Shown piece after piece: positions 16,313 to 25,593 of a stretch of DNA of 64,000 nucleotides. The position numbers were made by a program, and so were the translations under genes. Location of the stretch: assembly GCF_010367455.1 (NCBI RefSeq), contig NZ_WRPR01000042.1:1-64000 (forward strand). Reading direction: 5' to 3'. Source of the DNA: Candidatus Laterigemmans baculatus (GTDB lineage Bacteria; Planctomycetota; Planctomycetia; Pirellulales; Pirellulaceae). How positions within the stretch are numbered: position 1 is the first letter of the stretch; the number at the start of each line of letters is the position of its first letter. The notes under the pieces were generated by a model. It saw only the letters and a program-made list of their open reading frames with translations, did not search any database and was not told where the DNA came from.

Positions 16313-17924
16313 ATGGGAAGAATTTGGCCAGCGTCTCGGGTTTCGGTTTGGGGGTTACCAGCGAGACGGCGACGGTGGTGAGGCTCGAGCTGAGCAGCAT
16401 CACGACGACCGGCATCAGCTCGATCGACTCGCTCCCCAGCTTCCAGTGGAGGTGAAATCCTCCGAGTCCGCCTTGCTCGATCGGCACCTGCAGCCCGTGA
16501 TAGAACAGCACCGACCAGCTGATGATCGCCGCACAGATGCCGCTGATCGCTCCGGCGGCTGAGAGTCCTCGCCAGTAGAGCGCCGCGACGATGATCGGGA
16601 ACAGGGCCGTAAAACCGCTGAAGCACCACACCCCGAGGGCGAAGACGCTCCGCACGTTCCCGAGGCTGAGCAGGTAGGTGACGGCGACGATCGCAATGAT
16701 GAAGATCCGCGTGAGCAGCACTTGGCGGCTGTCGCTGATCCGCTCTTTGCCCACGTAATGGGTCACGATGTCGTTGCTGAAGATCGTCCCGATGCACAAG
16801 AACTGGCTATCGAGGCTGCTCATGATCGCTGCCAGCAGCCCGGCCGCGAGGAAGCCGCTGAGGATCACGCCGGTCTGCGTATTGACCAGGAACGGCAGAA
16901 TCTTGTTGGAGTCGACCGTCCCGCCAGCGGTCATCGGCAGCGGCGGCTCCGAGGGCATCAGCGACCCGGTGGCCCAGGCGCCGATGAGCACGCAGGGAAA
17001 CCAGACGATCATGATGAACAGCGGGTGGAAGACGACCGGCAGCTTGAAGGTCGCCGCGCTGCGGGCTGTCATCCAGTGCTGGAAGACGTGGGGAAACATG
17101 CCCACCGAGAGCGGGATCAGCAGATAGCAGAAGAACAGCGACCGGCTCATCTCGACCCGCGTCGCCTTCTCGTACGGAAGCGATTCTCCGAGGGCGACCA
17201 GATTCGCATACAGCCCGTCCTGGCCTCCGAGGCGGCTGGCAATCACGACGAACGTGACCACGCCGAGGATCATGAAGATCAGCGTCTGAAAAGTGTTCGC
17301 CCAGGTCGTTCCCCGCATGCCGCCGAAGAACACGTAGACCAGAACCACACCGCAAATCACCAGCGAGCCGAGCCAAGCGGGAACTCCGCCGTGCAGGGCG
17401 AGGTCCGGGGTGCCGTCGTCGGTGAGCACCGGAAACATCTCGGGCGCCAGTCCGGCGGTCAGCGCTTGAATGACCCCGCCGCCGCCGATCACGCCGATCA
17501 GCAAGTAGGGGATCACCAGCCCGACCAGGATCGGGAACAGCAACAGCCCGATCAGATCGCTGTCGAGCCGCTGGCGGAAAAACTGGATCTGCGTCGTGTA
17601 GCCATGGGTTCGAGCGACCGACCAAACTTTGACGCCGATCAAGAAGAAGCACAGCGAATGGACGATTCCACTGCTGCTGGCCAGCATCCCGTAGACGCCG
17701 ATCCCTTCGCGAAACGCTTCGGCGCTGCTCCCGACCAGCGCAAACGCCGTCATCGTCGTCCCGAACATGCTCATCAGCAGCATGAACGGTCCGATCGAGT
17801 GACTCGCCACCTGGTAATCGGCCAGCGTTCCCCGAAACAGCCGGCTGGAAAACAGCCCCAGGACGAGCAGCGCCGAGAGGTAAACCAGGATGATGATCAG
17901 CTGGGGAAGGCCGGGATGATTCAC
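16311..17924 (-). CDS. Sodium:solute symporter (SSS family)
   Basis: Membrane carrier of 537 aa with about 13 hydrophobic helices, of the SSS (PutP/PanF/SGLT) family that couples Na+ entry to uptake of an organic solute. Family features include FSSRLFRGTLADYQVASHSIG near the start, FGGMRGTTWANTFQTLIF in the middle, and SSLDSQFLCIGTIFSND, which resembles the sodium-site helix. The start is GTG at 17924, which overlaps the TGA of the preceding DUF3311-like gene (GTGA). Pairing of DUF3311 genes with SSS symporters is known from other genomes. The substrate cannot be deduced. Confidence 0.9.
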   Translation of the reverse strand: MNHPGLPQLIIILVYLSALLVLGLFSSRLFRGTLADYQVASHSIGPFMLLMSMFGTTMTAFALVGSSAEAFREGIGVYGMLASSSGIVHSLCFFLIGVKVWSVARTHGYTTQIQFFRQRLDSDLIGLLLFPILVGLVIPYLLIGVIGGGGVIQALTAGLAPEMFPVLTDDGTPDLALHGGVPAWLGSLVICGVVLVYVFFGGMRGTTWANTFQTLIFMILGVVTFVVIASRLGGQDGLYANLVALGESLPYEKATRVEMSRSLFFCYLLIPLSVGMFPHVFQHWMTARSAATFKLPVVFHPLFIMIVWFPCVLIGAWATGSLMPSEPPLPMTAGGTVDSNKILPFLVNTQTGVILSGFLAAGLLAAIMSSLDSQFLCIGTIFSNDIVTHYVGKERISDSRQVLLTRIFIIAIVAVTYLLSLGNVRSVFALGVWCFSGFTALFPIIVAALYWRGLSAAGAISGICAAIISWSVLFYHGLQVPIEQGGLGGFHLHWKLGSESIELMPVVVMLLSSSLTTVAVSLVTPKPKPETLAKFFP

Positions 17925-18316
17925 CGCTCGCTCTCCTCCCGAGGTCCTGTCGAGTGAAGGGGGTTCGCCGCCGGAGTGGGACTCGACGCTGGAGTGGGAG
18001 TGGCCAATTGGGCGGCGCGAATCGTCTCGGCCGGCCAAGCGATCTTCGTCGCCAGGATCCAGACGAGCGAAGCCAGGATCGAAAGGCAGACGTGGTAGAA
18101 CAGCCCCAGCGGGATCCAGCCGAAGACGAGCGTGTCGTTCCGCCAAAACCAGTAGTCCTGGTGAAGCACCAACAGGACGACGACCAGCACCCCGATCAGC
18201 AGCGGCCCACCTCGTCGCGACGCAGTCCCCTTGGAGCCAGTCTTTTGCGGCGTTCGCTGACGCTCGGCTGCGGGGCTCTGGTACGGATCGGGCGGGGAGG
18301 CGTGCATCTCTGCCAT
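17921..18316 (-). CDS. DUF3311-like small membrane protein
   Basis: 131-aa protein: a Pro/Ser/Thr-rich N-terminus (about 45 residues, probably cytoplasmic), then two membrane helices at roughly 46-65 and 80-105. The segment GWIPLGLFYHVCLSILASLV resembles the DUF3311 family, whose genes commonly precede sodium:solute symporter genes. Here the stop overlaps the symporter's GTG, so translation is coupled and a subunit or accessory role is likely. The ATG at 18316 is chosen because it begins the region resembling homologous N-termini (MAEMHASPPDPYQSP); an ATG at 18367 is also in frame. Confidence 0.75.
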   Translation of the reverse strand: MAEMHASPPDPYQSPAAERQRTPQKTGSKGTASRRGGPLLIGVLVVVLLVLHQDYWFWRNDTLVFGWIPLGLFYHVCLSILASLVWILATKIAWPAETIRAAQLATPTPASSPTPAANPLHSTGPREESER

Positions 18317-18823
18317 CGCTTTGACTTGGACATCCGCGGTTCGGGTCGGCACGAGCAACAGCGGCAAGTGTAACGCGGAGCGGGGAGAAAACCCACAATG
18401 GCAACTGCTGCGGGGGCGACGAGTCGTGAACCTGCTGTTCTCTGGTGATGTCTTCTGAATGCCATCTACTTTCGCGGATTTTTGTTATCAGCCGCAACGC
18501 GCTAGCGTCCGGTTCCTGGGGAAATGCAAAGAACCGGAGGCTAACCCCCGGTTTCTAAAAAACGCCGTGACAACCGGACGCTAGCCCGGATTATTCATCA
18601 GCCGCCGGGCGCTAGCCCCCGGTTCCCGAAAACGCCGTGATAACCGGACGCTAGCGCGTGGCGGCTGATGGTCCAAAGTAGATAGCATTAGGCTAGCGCC
18701 GCTGGCTGCGGGTTTTCTCACGGTGCCTAGCCGTGGAGCGATTATTTTTATATACGCTCGAAGCTGATATACGCTCGGGGGGCCAAGCGGCTCTTCCTTT
18801 ACTTCACTCCGTCGGACTGCATC
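18317..18823. other. Intergenic region dominated by GCTAGC-family repeats
   Basis: I see no gene in these 507 bp. From about 18490 to 18720 there are at least five GCTAGC/CTAACC-type units separated by short linkers (GGTTCCTGGGGAAATG, GGTTTCTAAAAAACG), alternating in orientation as pairs of palindromic arms, including the phrase CGCTAGCGCGTGGCGGCTGA. The region is divergent between the symporter pair and the SLC13-like gene and should hold both promoters. Confidence 0.75.
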
Positions 18824-20617
18824 GTGCTCCCCTGGGAAGCTTGGTTTTCACTCTCGATCGCCCTGTTCTTGTTGTTGGGACTGGCCCTGCGGATCGCTTC
18901 GACCGACTTGTTGGCGATGTTCAGCTTGGCCCTTCTGGCGGTGGTCGCCGACCTGAGCGGCTCGCCGTTGCTGCCGGGATTGGGGGAGTTGGTCGCTGGC
19001 TTTGGCAATCCCGCGCTGGTGACCGTGGGATTACTGTTCGCGGTCGTCGCCGGGTTGGAGCTGACCGGCGGCACGGATCTGGCGACCTCTTGGCTGCTCA
19101 GACGGCCGCGGAATCTGTTCGACGCCCAGCTCCGCTTGCTCGCTCCGGTGGCGGGGCTGTCGGCATTTTTGAACAACACGCCGATCGTGGCGGCGATGCT
19201 TCCGGTCGTGACCGATTTGGGCAAACGCACCGGGCTGCCCAACAGCCGGTTCTTTCTGCCGCTCTCCTACGCGGCGATTCTGGGAGGGATGTGCACGACG
19301 ATCGGGACCAGCACGAATCTGTTGGTCAACAGCAAGATCGTGGAGCAGGGGGGGGTGCCGCTCGGCTTTTTTGGTCCCGGTTGGGTCGGCCTGCCAGCGA
19401 CGCTAGTCGGTCTGGTGTATATGTTCGTCGCCAGCCGGCGGCTGTTGCCCGACCGTCGACCGGCGCTCAGCCCGCACGATGACCCTCGCCAGTACACGGT
19501 GGAGGCGACCGTGGTGACCGGGGGACCGCTGGTCGGGCAGACGATCGAGGACGCCGGGCTGCGGCACCTGCCCGGGTTGTACTTGGCGGAGATTCAGCGG
19601 GACGGCGATAGTTTGCCGGCGGTTGCTCCGACCGAGCGGCTGATGGCGGGCGACCTGCTGCTGTTCGTGGGGATGCTCGACTCGGTGGTCGATTTGCAAA
19701 AGATGCGGGGGCTGAGCACCGGGACCGACCAGGCCCGCAAGCTGAACGTCCCGGCGTGGAGCCGCAAGATGGTCGAGGCGGTGGTTTCGAGCCGCTGCCC
19801 GCTGGTCGGCAAATCGATTCGCGCCGGTCGCTTCCGCACGCACTATGGGGCGGCGGTGATCGCGGTCGCCCGCGGCAATCAGCGGGTGGCGGGAAAGATT
19901 GGCGACGTGGTGCTCGAGCCGGGCGATGTGCTGCTCCTGGAAGCCTCGCCGCAGTTCATGCAGAACCGCCGTGAAAGCCGCGACTTCTTTTTGGTCAGCA
20001 CGATCCACAACGCGGCGGTCCGGCGGCCGGAGCGGGTCTGGATCAGTCTGGGAATCCTGCTGGCGATGGTCACGCTGGCGGCAACCGGCACGCTCGACAT
20101 TCTGTCGGCCGCCTTGGCTGCCGCCCTGGCGATGATCCTCTTCCGTTGCTGCACGATGATCGAAGCGCGGCGAAGCGTCGACTGGTCGATCCTGCTGGTG
20201 ATCGGTGCAGCCTTGGGGATCGGCGCGGCGCTCGACCGCAGCGGGGCGGCCGAAGCGATCGCCCATGGACTGCTGAACGTCGCCGGGACCAATCCGCTGA
20301 TGGCTCTGGCCGCGGTCTACCTGGCGACGATGCTCTGCACCGAGATGATCACCAACAACGCCGCGGCGATTTTGATGTTCCCGATCGGCTGGGAAGCGGC
20401 CGAGTCGCTCGGGGCCAACCCGATCGCCTTTTCGGTCGCCGTGATGATCGCCGCTTCGGGCGGGTTTTCCACGCCCTTCGGTTATCAGACCAACCTGATG
20501 GTGTTTGGACCCGGAGGCTACCGGTTCAGCGACTTTCTGCGGTTTGGAATCCCGCTGAACTTGCTCGTGTTCCTGGTCGCGATGATCGTCATACCGGTCG
20601 TCTGGACGCTTCGTTGA
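18824..20617 (+). CDS. SLC13-type anion transporter with two TrkA-C domains
   Basis: 597-aa membrane protein of the ArsB/NhaD/SLC13 (ion transporter) superfamily. Helices fill residues 1-200 and 400-597. The motif FLNNTPIVAAMLPVV and the matching TNNAAAILMFPIGWEAA in the second half are the two inverted-repeat signature loops that bind anion and Na+; GTSTNLLVNSKIVEQGG and FGYQTNLMVFGPGGY are the partner loops. Between the halves, residues about 215-295 and 305-385 form two TrkA-C (RCK_C) regulatory domains. This layout is seen in proteins annotated as sulfate or dicarboxylate transporters. The start is GTG. Its 3' end overlaps the convergent proB gene by 29 bp. Confidence 0.9.
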   Translation: MLPWEAWFSLSIALFLLLGLALRIASTDLLAMFSLALLAVVADLSGSPLLPGLGELVAGFGNPALVTVGLLFAVVAGLELTGGTDLATSWLLRRPRNLFDAQLRLLAPVAGLSAFLNNTPIVAAMLPVVTDLGKRTGLPNSRFFLPLSYAAILGGMCTTIGTSTNLLVNSKIVEQGGVPLGFFGPGWVGLPATLVGLVYMFVASRRLLPDRRPALSPHDDPRQYTVEATVVTGGPLVGQTIEDAGLRHLPGLYLAEIQRDGDSLPAVAPTERLMAGDLLLFVGMLDSVVDLQKMRGLSTGTDQARKLNVPAWSRKMVEAVVSSRCPLVGKSIRAGRFRTHYGAAVIAVARGNQRVAGKIGDVVLEPGDVLLLEASPQFMQNRRESRDFFLVSTIHNAAVRRPERVWISLGILLAMVTLAATGTLDILSAALAAALAMILFRCCTMIEARRSVDWSILLVIGAALGIGAALDRSGAAEAIAHGLLNVAGTNPLMALAAVYLATMLCTEMITNNAAAILMFPIGWEAAESLGANPIAFSVAVMIAASGGFSTPFGYQTNLMVFGPGGYRFSDFLRFGIPLNLLVFLVAMIVIPVVWTLR

Positions 20618-21743
20618 TCGCCATGTTGTCGCGGTGGACGACCGATTCGTAGGGGCAGTTGCCGAGCATCTTGGCGATGTCCTCGCTGGCCACCCCGCGG
20701 ATCGAGCGAATCTCTTCGCTGCGGTAGTGCGTCAATCCGCGGGCGATCTCGGCACCGTCGAGCGAGCAGATGGAGACGACCGCTCCCCGCGGGAAATTCC
20801 CTTTGACCTTGCGGATCCCGACCGCCAGCAGGCTCGCCCCGCCGCTGAGGATCGCCTCGCAGGCTCCCTTGTCGACGAACAGGGTGCCGGAGATTTCGGC
20901 GGTCGAACCGATCCAGCGGCGGCGGCCGCGGACCGAGCGTTTGCCGGGCACGAACAGGGTGCCGACTTTCTTGCCGCGGAGAATTTTTTCCAGCACGTGG
21001 TCGTCCGAGCCGGCGGCGATGATCGTGTGGTGTCCGTGCGAAGTCGCCAACCGGGCCGCCCGCAGTTTGCTGATCATCCCTCCGCGGCTGACTCCGCTCT
21101 CCTTGTCGACCGCCAGCTCGAGGATCGATTTATCGACGCGGCGGACGGTGTCGATCACCTTGCTCCCTTCGGCTCCGGGGGGGCCGTCGTAGAGCCCGTC
21201 GATGTCCGAGAGAATCACCAGCAGCGCCTCGGGGAACAGGCTGGCGACGGCGGCCGCCAAGCGATCGTTGTCCCCAAACGTCGTCCGCAACTCGGCGACG
21301 CCGACCGAATCGTTCTCGTTGACCACGGCAATCGCTCCCAGGTTGTGAATCTGGCGAAGCGTATTGCGGACATTCAAGTAGCCGCTGCGGCGTCGCAAGT
21401 CGCCGGCGGTCAACAGGACTTGGGCCGCATGCCGGCTGGAGGGAGCGAAGGCTCGCTCGTACGCCTGAATCAGATCGGCCTGTCCGATCGCCGCGACCGC
21501 TTGCAGTTTGGAGAGTAGCTGGGGGCGTTCGGCGAGCCCCAATTTGGCGACTCCGGCTCCCACCGCGCCGCTGCTGACCAGCACCGTTTGTCTTCCGCTC
21601 TCGGCCAGCAGACAGAGCTGGGAAGCTAAAATATCGATCCGTCGCCGATCCAGTTTGCCATCCTTATCGGTCAGCACTTGGGTGCCGACTTTGACCACCA
21701 CGGCTCGTGCCGAGTTGATCGCCCGCTTGCGAAGATCCGCCAA
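20589..21743 (-). CDS. proB: Glutamate 5-kinase
   Basis: First enzyme of proline synthesis, phosphorylating glutamate at the gamma-carboxyl. 384 aa: the amino-acid-kinase domain shows VVVKVGTQVLT, LVSSGAVGAGVAKLGL, NENDSVG, FGDNDRLAAAVA and GTGGM-like SGVSRGGMISKLRAA; residues about 290-384 are the PUA domain (RRRWIGSTAEISGTL). The open frame reaches back to 21878, but the TTG at 21743 places LADLRKRAI at the N-terminus, as in homologues. ATG starts are absent nearby. The last 29 bp overlap the convergent SLC13-like gene. Confidence 0.93.
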   Translation of the reverse strand: MADLRKRAINSARAVVVKVGTQVLTDKDGKLDRRRIDILASQLCLLAESGRQTVLVSSGAVGAGVAKLGLAERPQLLSKLQAVAAIGQADLIQAYERAFAPSSRHAAQVLLTAGDLRRRSGYLNVRNTLRQIHNLGAIAVVNENDSVGVAELRTTFGDNDRLAAAVASLFPEALLVILSDIDGLYDGPPGAEGSKVIDTVRRVDKSILELAVDKESGVSRGGMISKLRAARLATSHGHHTIIAAGSDDHVLEKILRGKKVGTLFVPGKRSVRGRRRWIGSTAEISGTLFVDKGACEAILSGGASLLAVGIRKVKGNFPRGAVVSICSLDGAEIARGLTHYRSEEIRSIRGVASEDIAKMLGNCPYESVVHRDNMAINEASRRPV

Positions 21744-22063
21744 AGTTCTTTCCCTCCGGGGACGTAAAAAAGACGACGCTCCACGTCGTTTCCAATCTCC
21801 AATAATCTCATTTAGCGCACCGGGCCGTGAAGCCCGATCAGTAACATCATGAGGGAAGCGGACAGATTGCGGAACCAACGATGCGCGGAAAGTCCCCCAT
21901 TCGGCTGGGAAAACCGTCGTTTTCCAGCCTTGCCGGCCTCGCCCGCTTTGCCGCGGCCGGTCCGCTTTGCCCTCGACCGACTCGTGGCCAGGTGTAGACT
22001 TAAACCGAGTCTCCCGATTCGCGCCGTTCTCTCAGGTCGCCGCCCCTCACCCCCTTCGGTTTC
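21744..22063. other. Divergent intergenic region between proB and the purF-type gene
   Basis: There is no gene in these 320 bp. A near-palindrome GGCTGGGAAAACCGTCGTTT followed by TCCAGCC lies at 21903-21929 and could fold as a hairpin or serve as an operator. The region should contain promoters in both directions, but I could not place -35/-10 boxes with confidence. Confidence 0.5.
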
Positions 22064-23824
22064 GTGAGCCAACTGCACCACGAATGCGGCGTTGCCGCCG
22101 TTTACCATCTGCTCGGCCATGAGGTCAGTCCGCTCTGTCCGTCCCAAGGCCCCGGGCAAATCTCGCGGCTGCTCCCGCGGATGCTGCTGGACATCCAGAA
22201 CCGCGGCCAGCTCGCCGCCGGGATGACCGCCTACGACGCCGATCGCTCCGAGATCCTCCGCACGCTCAAGGACGTCGGCACGGTCAGCGAAGTGTTTCGG
22301 CTGAACCATCGGGCCAAAGCAGAAAATCTGATGAAGGCCCACACCGGCAACGCGGCGATCGGACACGTTCGCTACGCCACCTGCGGCAAGGACGATCGCT
22401 CCTACGCCCAACCGTTCGAACGCGAACACATCCACAAGCGGAAGTGGTTCTCGTTCTGCTTCAACGGCCAGCTCGCCAATTACACGTTTCTCCGCAAACG
22501 GTTGCTGGCCGAAGGGGACCACCACCTGTCGCGGAACACCGACACCGAAATCATCCTCCACGAACTCGGTCGGCTGCTCAGCGAACTCAAGGAACAACCG
22601 AACTGGGTCGAGCTGATCTCGCGAGCCACAGCCGATTTCGATGGCGCCTACTCGTTGGCCCTCCTGACCGCTCAAGGCGAAATGATCGTCGCCCGCGACC
22701 CGCTGGGCATCAAACCGATCTGCTACGTGCAGGAAGGCCCGCTGTTCGCCTCGGCCAGCGAGAGCGTGGCGCTGCTGAACCTCGGCTTCGAACCCGAGCA
22801 AATCCACTCGCTCGCCCCCGGTCACCTGATCCACATCCGCCCCGAGGGAGGCGTGCGGGTGGCCCGCTTCGCCCGCCCCGTCGTCACGACGACCTCGGTC
22901 GGAGTTGCCGCCTCGCTGGGGGCTGCCGCCGCGGCGAACGGCGAACTGGACGCGGGCGAATCCGAAGCGGTGGAAGCCGAAGCGAGCGAGTCGGACGCGA
23001 ATGAGTCGGGTGCGAACGAGAACGGGGCCCGCAAGACGTGCTCCGAGCAAGACGGCAGCGCCCACTGCTTCTTCGAGTGGGCCTACTTCGCCAACGTCGC
23101 CAGCACGCTCGACCAGCGGAGCGTCTACCTCAGCCGCACGCGGCTCGGCGAGGAACTGGCGCGAGCCGAATTGGCCGACGGCCGCGTGCCGCTCGACCCC
23201 GAAGACACGATCGTCGTCCCAGTGCCGGACACCAGTAAAGCGGCCGCCGACGCGATGGCCTACTACCTGAAGATCCCCAGCCGCGAAGGGCTGATCCGCA
23301 ATCGCTACGCGGGCCGGACCTTCATCGAAGGGGGCGTCGGGCGGAAGGCGAAAGCGTCGACCAAGTACACGCCGCTCCGCGAAGTCCTCGAGGGACGCCG
23401 CGTGATCCTGGTCGAAGACTCGATCGTCCGCAGCACGACGATGAACGTGCTGCTCGATCGAATCCGCGAGCAGGGACGGGCTCGGGAAATCCACGTCCGC
23501 GTCGCCTGTCCGCCGATCATCGCTCCCTGTTTCTACGGGATCGACATGAGCGACATCGACCAGCTGATCGCCCCCAAGTACTTCCGCGACGGAAAATTGA
23601 CGGCCGAAGACCAGCAGCGATTGGCCGACGATCTGGGAGCCGACACGCTGCGGTATCTGCCGGTCGAGGCCCTCTCGCGGGCGATCGATCTGCCGGCCAA
23701 CCGGCTCTGCCAAGCCTGCGTCACCGGCCGCTACCCAACCCCCTGCGGCCAGGAGCTGTATCAGCTGCAGGTCGATGGGCTCCGCACCCAGCAGAGCACC
23801 GAACGGGCATATGAGCTGACTTAG
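22064..23824 (+). CDS. purF: Amidophosphoribosyltransferase-type glutamine amidotransferase (PurF-like), extended
   Basis: Protein of 586 aa with an N-terminal glutamine amidotransferase half and a C-terminal phosphoribosyltransferase half; PurF makes phosphoribosylamine from PRPP in purine synthesis. The catalytic Cys is expected in HHECGVAAV at residue 8, and other elements are FNGQLANY, RNTDTEIILHEL, DPLGIKPI, and the PRPP motif VILVEDSIVRSTT. The C-terminal LCQACVTGRYPT segment suggests an Fe-S-bearing Bacillus-type enzyme. It is about 100 aa longer than usual: an Ala/Glu/Ser-rich insertion at about 280-325 joins the two halves. The start is GTG. A paralogous enzyme with a different role is possible. 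Confidence 0.85.
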   Translation: MSQLHHECGVAAVYHLLGHEVSPLCPSQGPGQISRLLPRMLLDIQNRGQLAAGMTAYDADRSEILRTLKDVGTVSEVFRLNHRAKAENLMKAHTGNAAIGHVRYATCGKDDRSYAQPFEREHIHKRKWFSFCFNGQLANYTFLRKRLLAEGDHHLSRNTDTEIILHELGRLLSELKEQPNWVELISRATADFDGAYSLALLTAQGEMIVARDPLGIKPICYVQEGPLFASASESVALLNLGFEPEQIHSLAPGHLIHIRPEGGVRVARFARPVVTTTSVGVAASLGAAAAANGELDAGESEAVEAEASESDANESGANENGARKTCSEQDGSAHCFFEWAYFANVASTLDQRSVYLSRTRLGEELARAELADGRVPLDPEDTIVVPVPDTSKAAADAMAYYLKIPSREGLIRNRYAGRTFIEGGVGRKAKASTKYTPLREVLEGRRVILVEDSIVRSTTMNVLLDRIREQGRAREIHVRVACPPIIAPCFYGIDMSDIDQLIAPKYFRDGKLTAEDQQRLADDLGADTLRYLPVEALSRAIDLPANRLCQACVTGRYPTPCGQELYQLQVDGLRTQQSTERAYELT

Positions 23825-24318
23825 TCCCAGGAGACGGGATCCCAGGAGACGGGATCCCATGAGGACGGGGGAACCACGAAGGACACGAAGGACACGAAGG
23901 ACACGAAGAGCACGAAGAGCACGAAGGCGGGGGAGCTGAATCGCGGATAGCACAGATAACACCGATTCTTGGTGCTTGAACTTTCCTTTCATCTGCGTTC
24001 TCCGTGCTATCTGTGGTCCTTCCCCCTCTGCGCACCCATTCGTTTGATTCGTGTCATTCGTGGTTGTTTACCTGACTAGGTCCAGGCATCGATTCGCTGT
24101 GAGCTAGGCGAGTGGACCCAACCCGCGCAACCCGATTCTGGCGATCTTCGTTTCAACTGGGTCGCCAGAAAGTTCGATACGTTCAGACAGCGCCACGGAA
24201 GGCCCGCGTCGTCTGAACGCCGCAGCAGTGCGAAGGTTGTTCGGCGGGGACTCTCCGGCCGCTCCGGTTACGTTCGCCACTTCGGCCCCCCTCGCCAAAC
24301 TCGCTTCGCGGTTTCTCC
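23825..24318. repeat. Intergenic region with CACGAAG tandem and duplicated GGGATCCC repeats
   Basis: I see no gene in these 494 bp. At 23826-23860 a GGAGACGGGATCCCA unit is duplicated. At about 23875-23930 a 9-bp unit (CACGAAGGA) is repeated five or more times. At about 23940-24060 further elements resemble (with CACAGATA/TATCTGTG arms) the repeats ending in ATTCGTGTCATTCGTGG. A matching CACGAATGACACGAATCGCA run is found at about 43055-43080. Such blocks occur in many bacteria and show no sign of coding. Confidence 0.75.
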
Positions 24319-25488
24319 ATGAGCCATGCCGCAGCTCTGCTGCTCGCGATCTTCGCTGCGTCTCCCTCCACTGCTGGAGAGGCGACCGTGGCGGAGCACT
24401 GGAGCGCCGACCAGGTGGGGCAGATGGCCAGCGCGCATGCGCCGGCCGCTCGCGTGTTTGAGTCCGAGCGGCGGGCGATCGCCTGTGGAATCGACCGCGA
24501 CGATCCGGCGGTGTGTGCCCAAGTCGCGCTCGTCCAGTCGATCTATGCTTCGCTCGCCGCCCACGAGCGGAACAATGCAGCAGCCGAAGCGCTGACCGCT
24601 TACTGGCAAATCGTCGCCGTCAATCGCCAACTGCAGACGCTCGATCAGGCCGCGCCGCTGCTCGACTCGCTCGAGGAGTTGGCCGAGACGGCCGAGCGGT
24701 TGGAGCTGCCCAGTGGAGTTCGTGAGGGAGCTCGCGGGGAAGACCGCGACGGGCTGGCCGAGCGGCGGCTCGAGCTCGAGGACCGCTGGTTCGAAGCCGA
24801 CTTTGCCCGCCAGCGACTCCGCAATCAGCTGGCGGCGCTTCTCGGCACGAGCCCGACCCGCGCCCGAACCGCGACGCTCAGCGACCCGCTCAGCGATTTC
24901 CTGCCGGCGGCCGACGAGACCTCGCCGTGGGACGTGGAGCGCGAGATCGCCGTGGCCCTGGCCAACCGCAGCGACCTCGAGGCGCTCGAAACGCTGTGCC
25001 GCTGCACGACCGCCGAATCGTTGCCGGCCGCTCGCGAGTTGCTGGGAACCCTCAGCCCAGGCGTGGGACTGGCCCTCGCAGCCGCACCGAGTGGCGGCCG
25101 GCTGCTCGCGGTGCTGCACGCTCCACGGCCTTCGCCAGCCGATCTTGCGTGTCGCCGCACGCAGTGTCGCGAGCTGGTCGAGCGGCGCCGCGAACAGATT
25201 CGCTTTGAGGTCCGCGATGCGGTGCTCGAGATCGAAGCGGCCACCGCCCGGGCCGATGTCGCCCGCCGCCGTTTGGCGCTGGCCCAAGAAGCAGCCAGCC
25301 GAGCCGCTCGAGCGACCGAGCTCGATCAACAACCGCCTGGGAGCGAGACGACCGCCGAGCTGAAAGTCCTGGAGCGGCGGGGAGAGCTCGTCGAAAAACA
25401 GCTCGCCATCGCCGAAGCCCGGGTCCAACTGCGGAAAGTGCAAGGCATCGCCGCGTCATCCGCCGCTTCATCAGCCGCCACGCGCTAG
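24319..25488 (+). CDS. TolC-like outer-membrane efflux protein, divergent
   Basis: 389-aa secreted protein: signal peptide at residues 1-20 (MSHAAALLLAIFAASPSTAG), then long alpha-helical, heptad-rich segments (about 45-190 and 285-370, such as RREQIRFEVRDAVLEIEAAT) characteristic of TolC-type outer-membrane channels. It is shorter than typical TolC (about 450 aa). The neighbouring DevBC permeases and HlyD-type adaptor support an efflux role. The final residues (AASSAASSAATR) and the TAG stop derive from a GCTAGC-family repeat that begins near 25478. The assignment rests on coiled-coil pattern and context, not on a strong family motif. Confidence 0.6.
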   Translation: MSHAAALLLAIFAASPSTAGEATVAEHWSADQVGQMASAHAPAARVFESERRAIACGIDRDDPAVCAQVALVQSIYASLAAHERNNAAAEALTAYWQIVAVNRQLQTLDQAAPLLDSLEELAETAERLELPSGVREGARGEDRDGLAERRLELEDRWFEADFARQRLRNQLAALLGTSPTRARTATLSDPLSDFLPAADETSPWDVEREIAVALANRSDLEALETLCRCTTAESLPAARELLGTLSPGVGLALAAAPSGGRLLAVLHAPRPSPADLACRRTQCRELVERRREQIRFEVRDAVLEIEAATARADVARRRLALAQEAASRAARATELDQQPPGSETTAELKVLERRGELVEKQLAIAEARVQLRKVQGIAASSAASSAATR

Positions 25489-25573
25489 CGTCCGGTTCTC
25501 ACCGCGTTTTCGGAAACCGGGGGCTAGCGCCCGGCGGCTGATGAATAATCCGGGCTAGCGCCCGGCGGCTGAT
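25478..25573. repeat. GCTAGC-family repeat at the 3' end of the TolC-like gene
   Basis: The block contains CACGCGCTAGCGTCCGGTTC, GGGGGCTAGCGCCCGGCGG and CGGGCTAGCGCCCGGCGGCT as arms of palindromes. The TAG at 25486-25488, inside the first GCTAGC core, is the stop codon of the TolC-like gene. Arms resembling this block occur at 18490-18720 and 38912-38945. Confidence 0.8.
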
Positions 25574-25593
25574 GAAGCAAACCGCTCCCCCCA

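Noticed and set aside
16722-17957. 411-aa plus-strand open frame over the first symporter
   Set aside because: Antisense to a complete SSS symporter; charged low-complexity translation.
23875-23930. Possible CRISPR array from CACGAAG repeats
   Set aside because: The units are 9 bp without spacers.
21812-23992. 726-aa minus-strand open frame over the purF-like gene
   Set aside because: It lies antisense to a gene with intact catalytic motifs; its low-complexity translation has no recognised domain.
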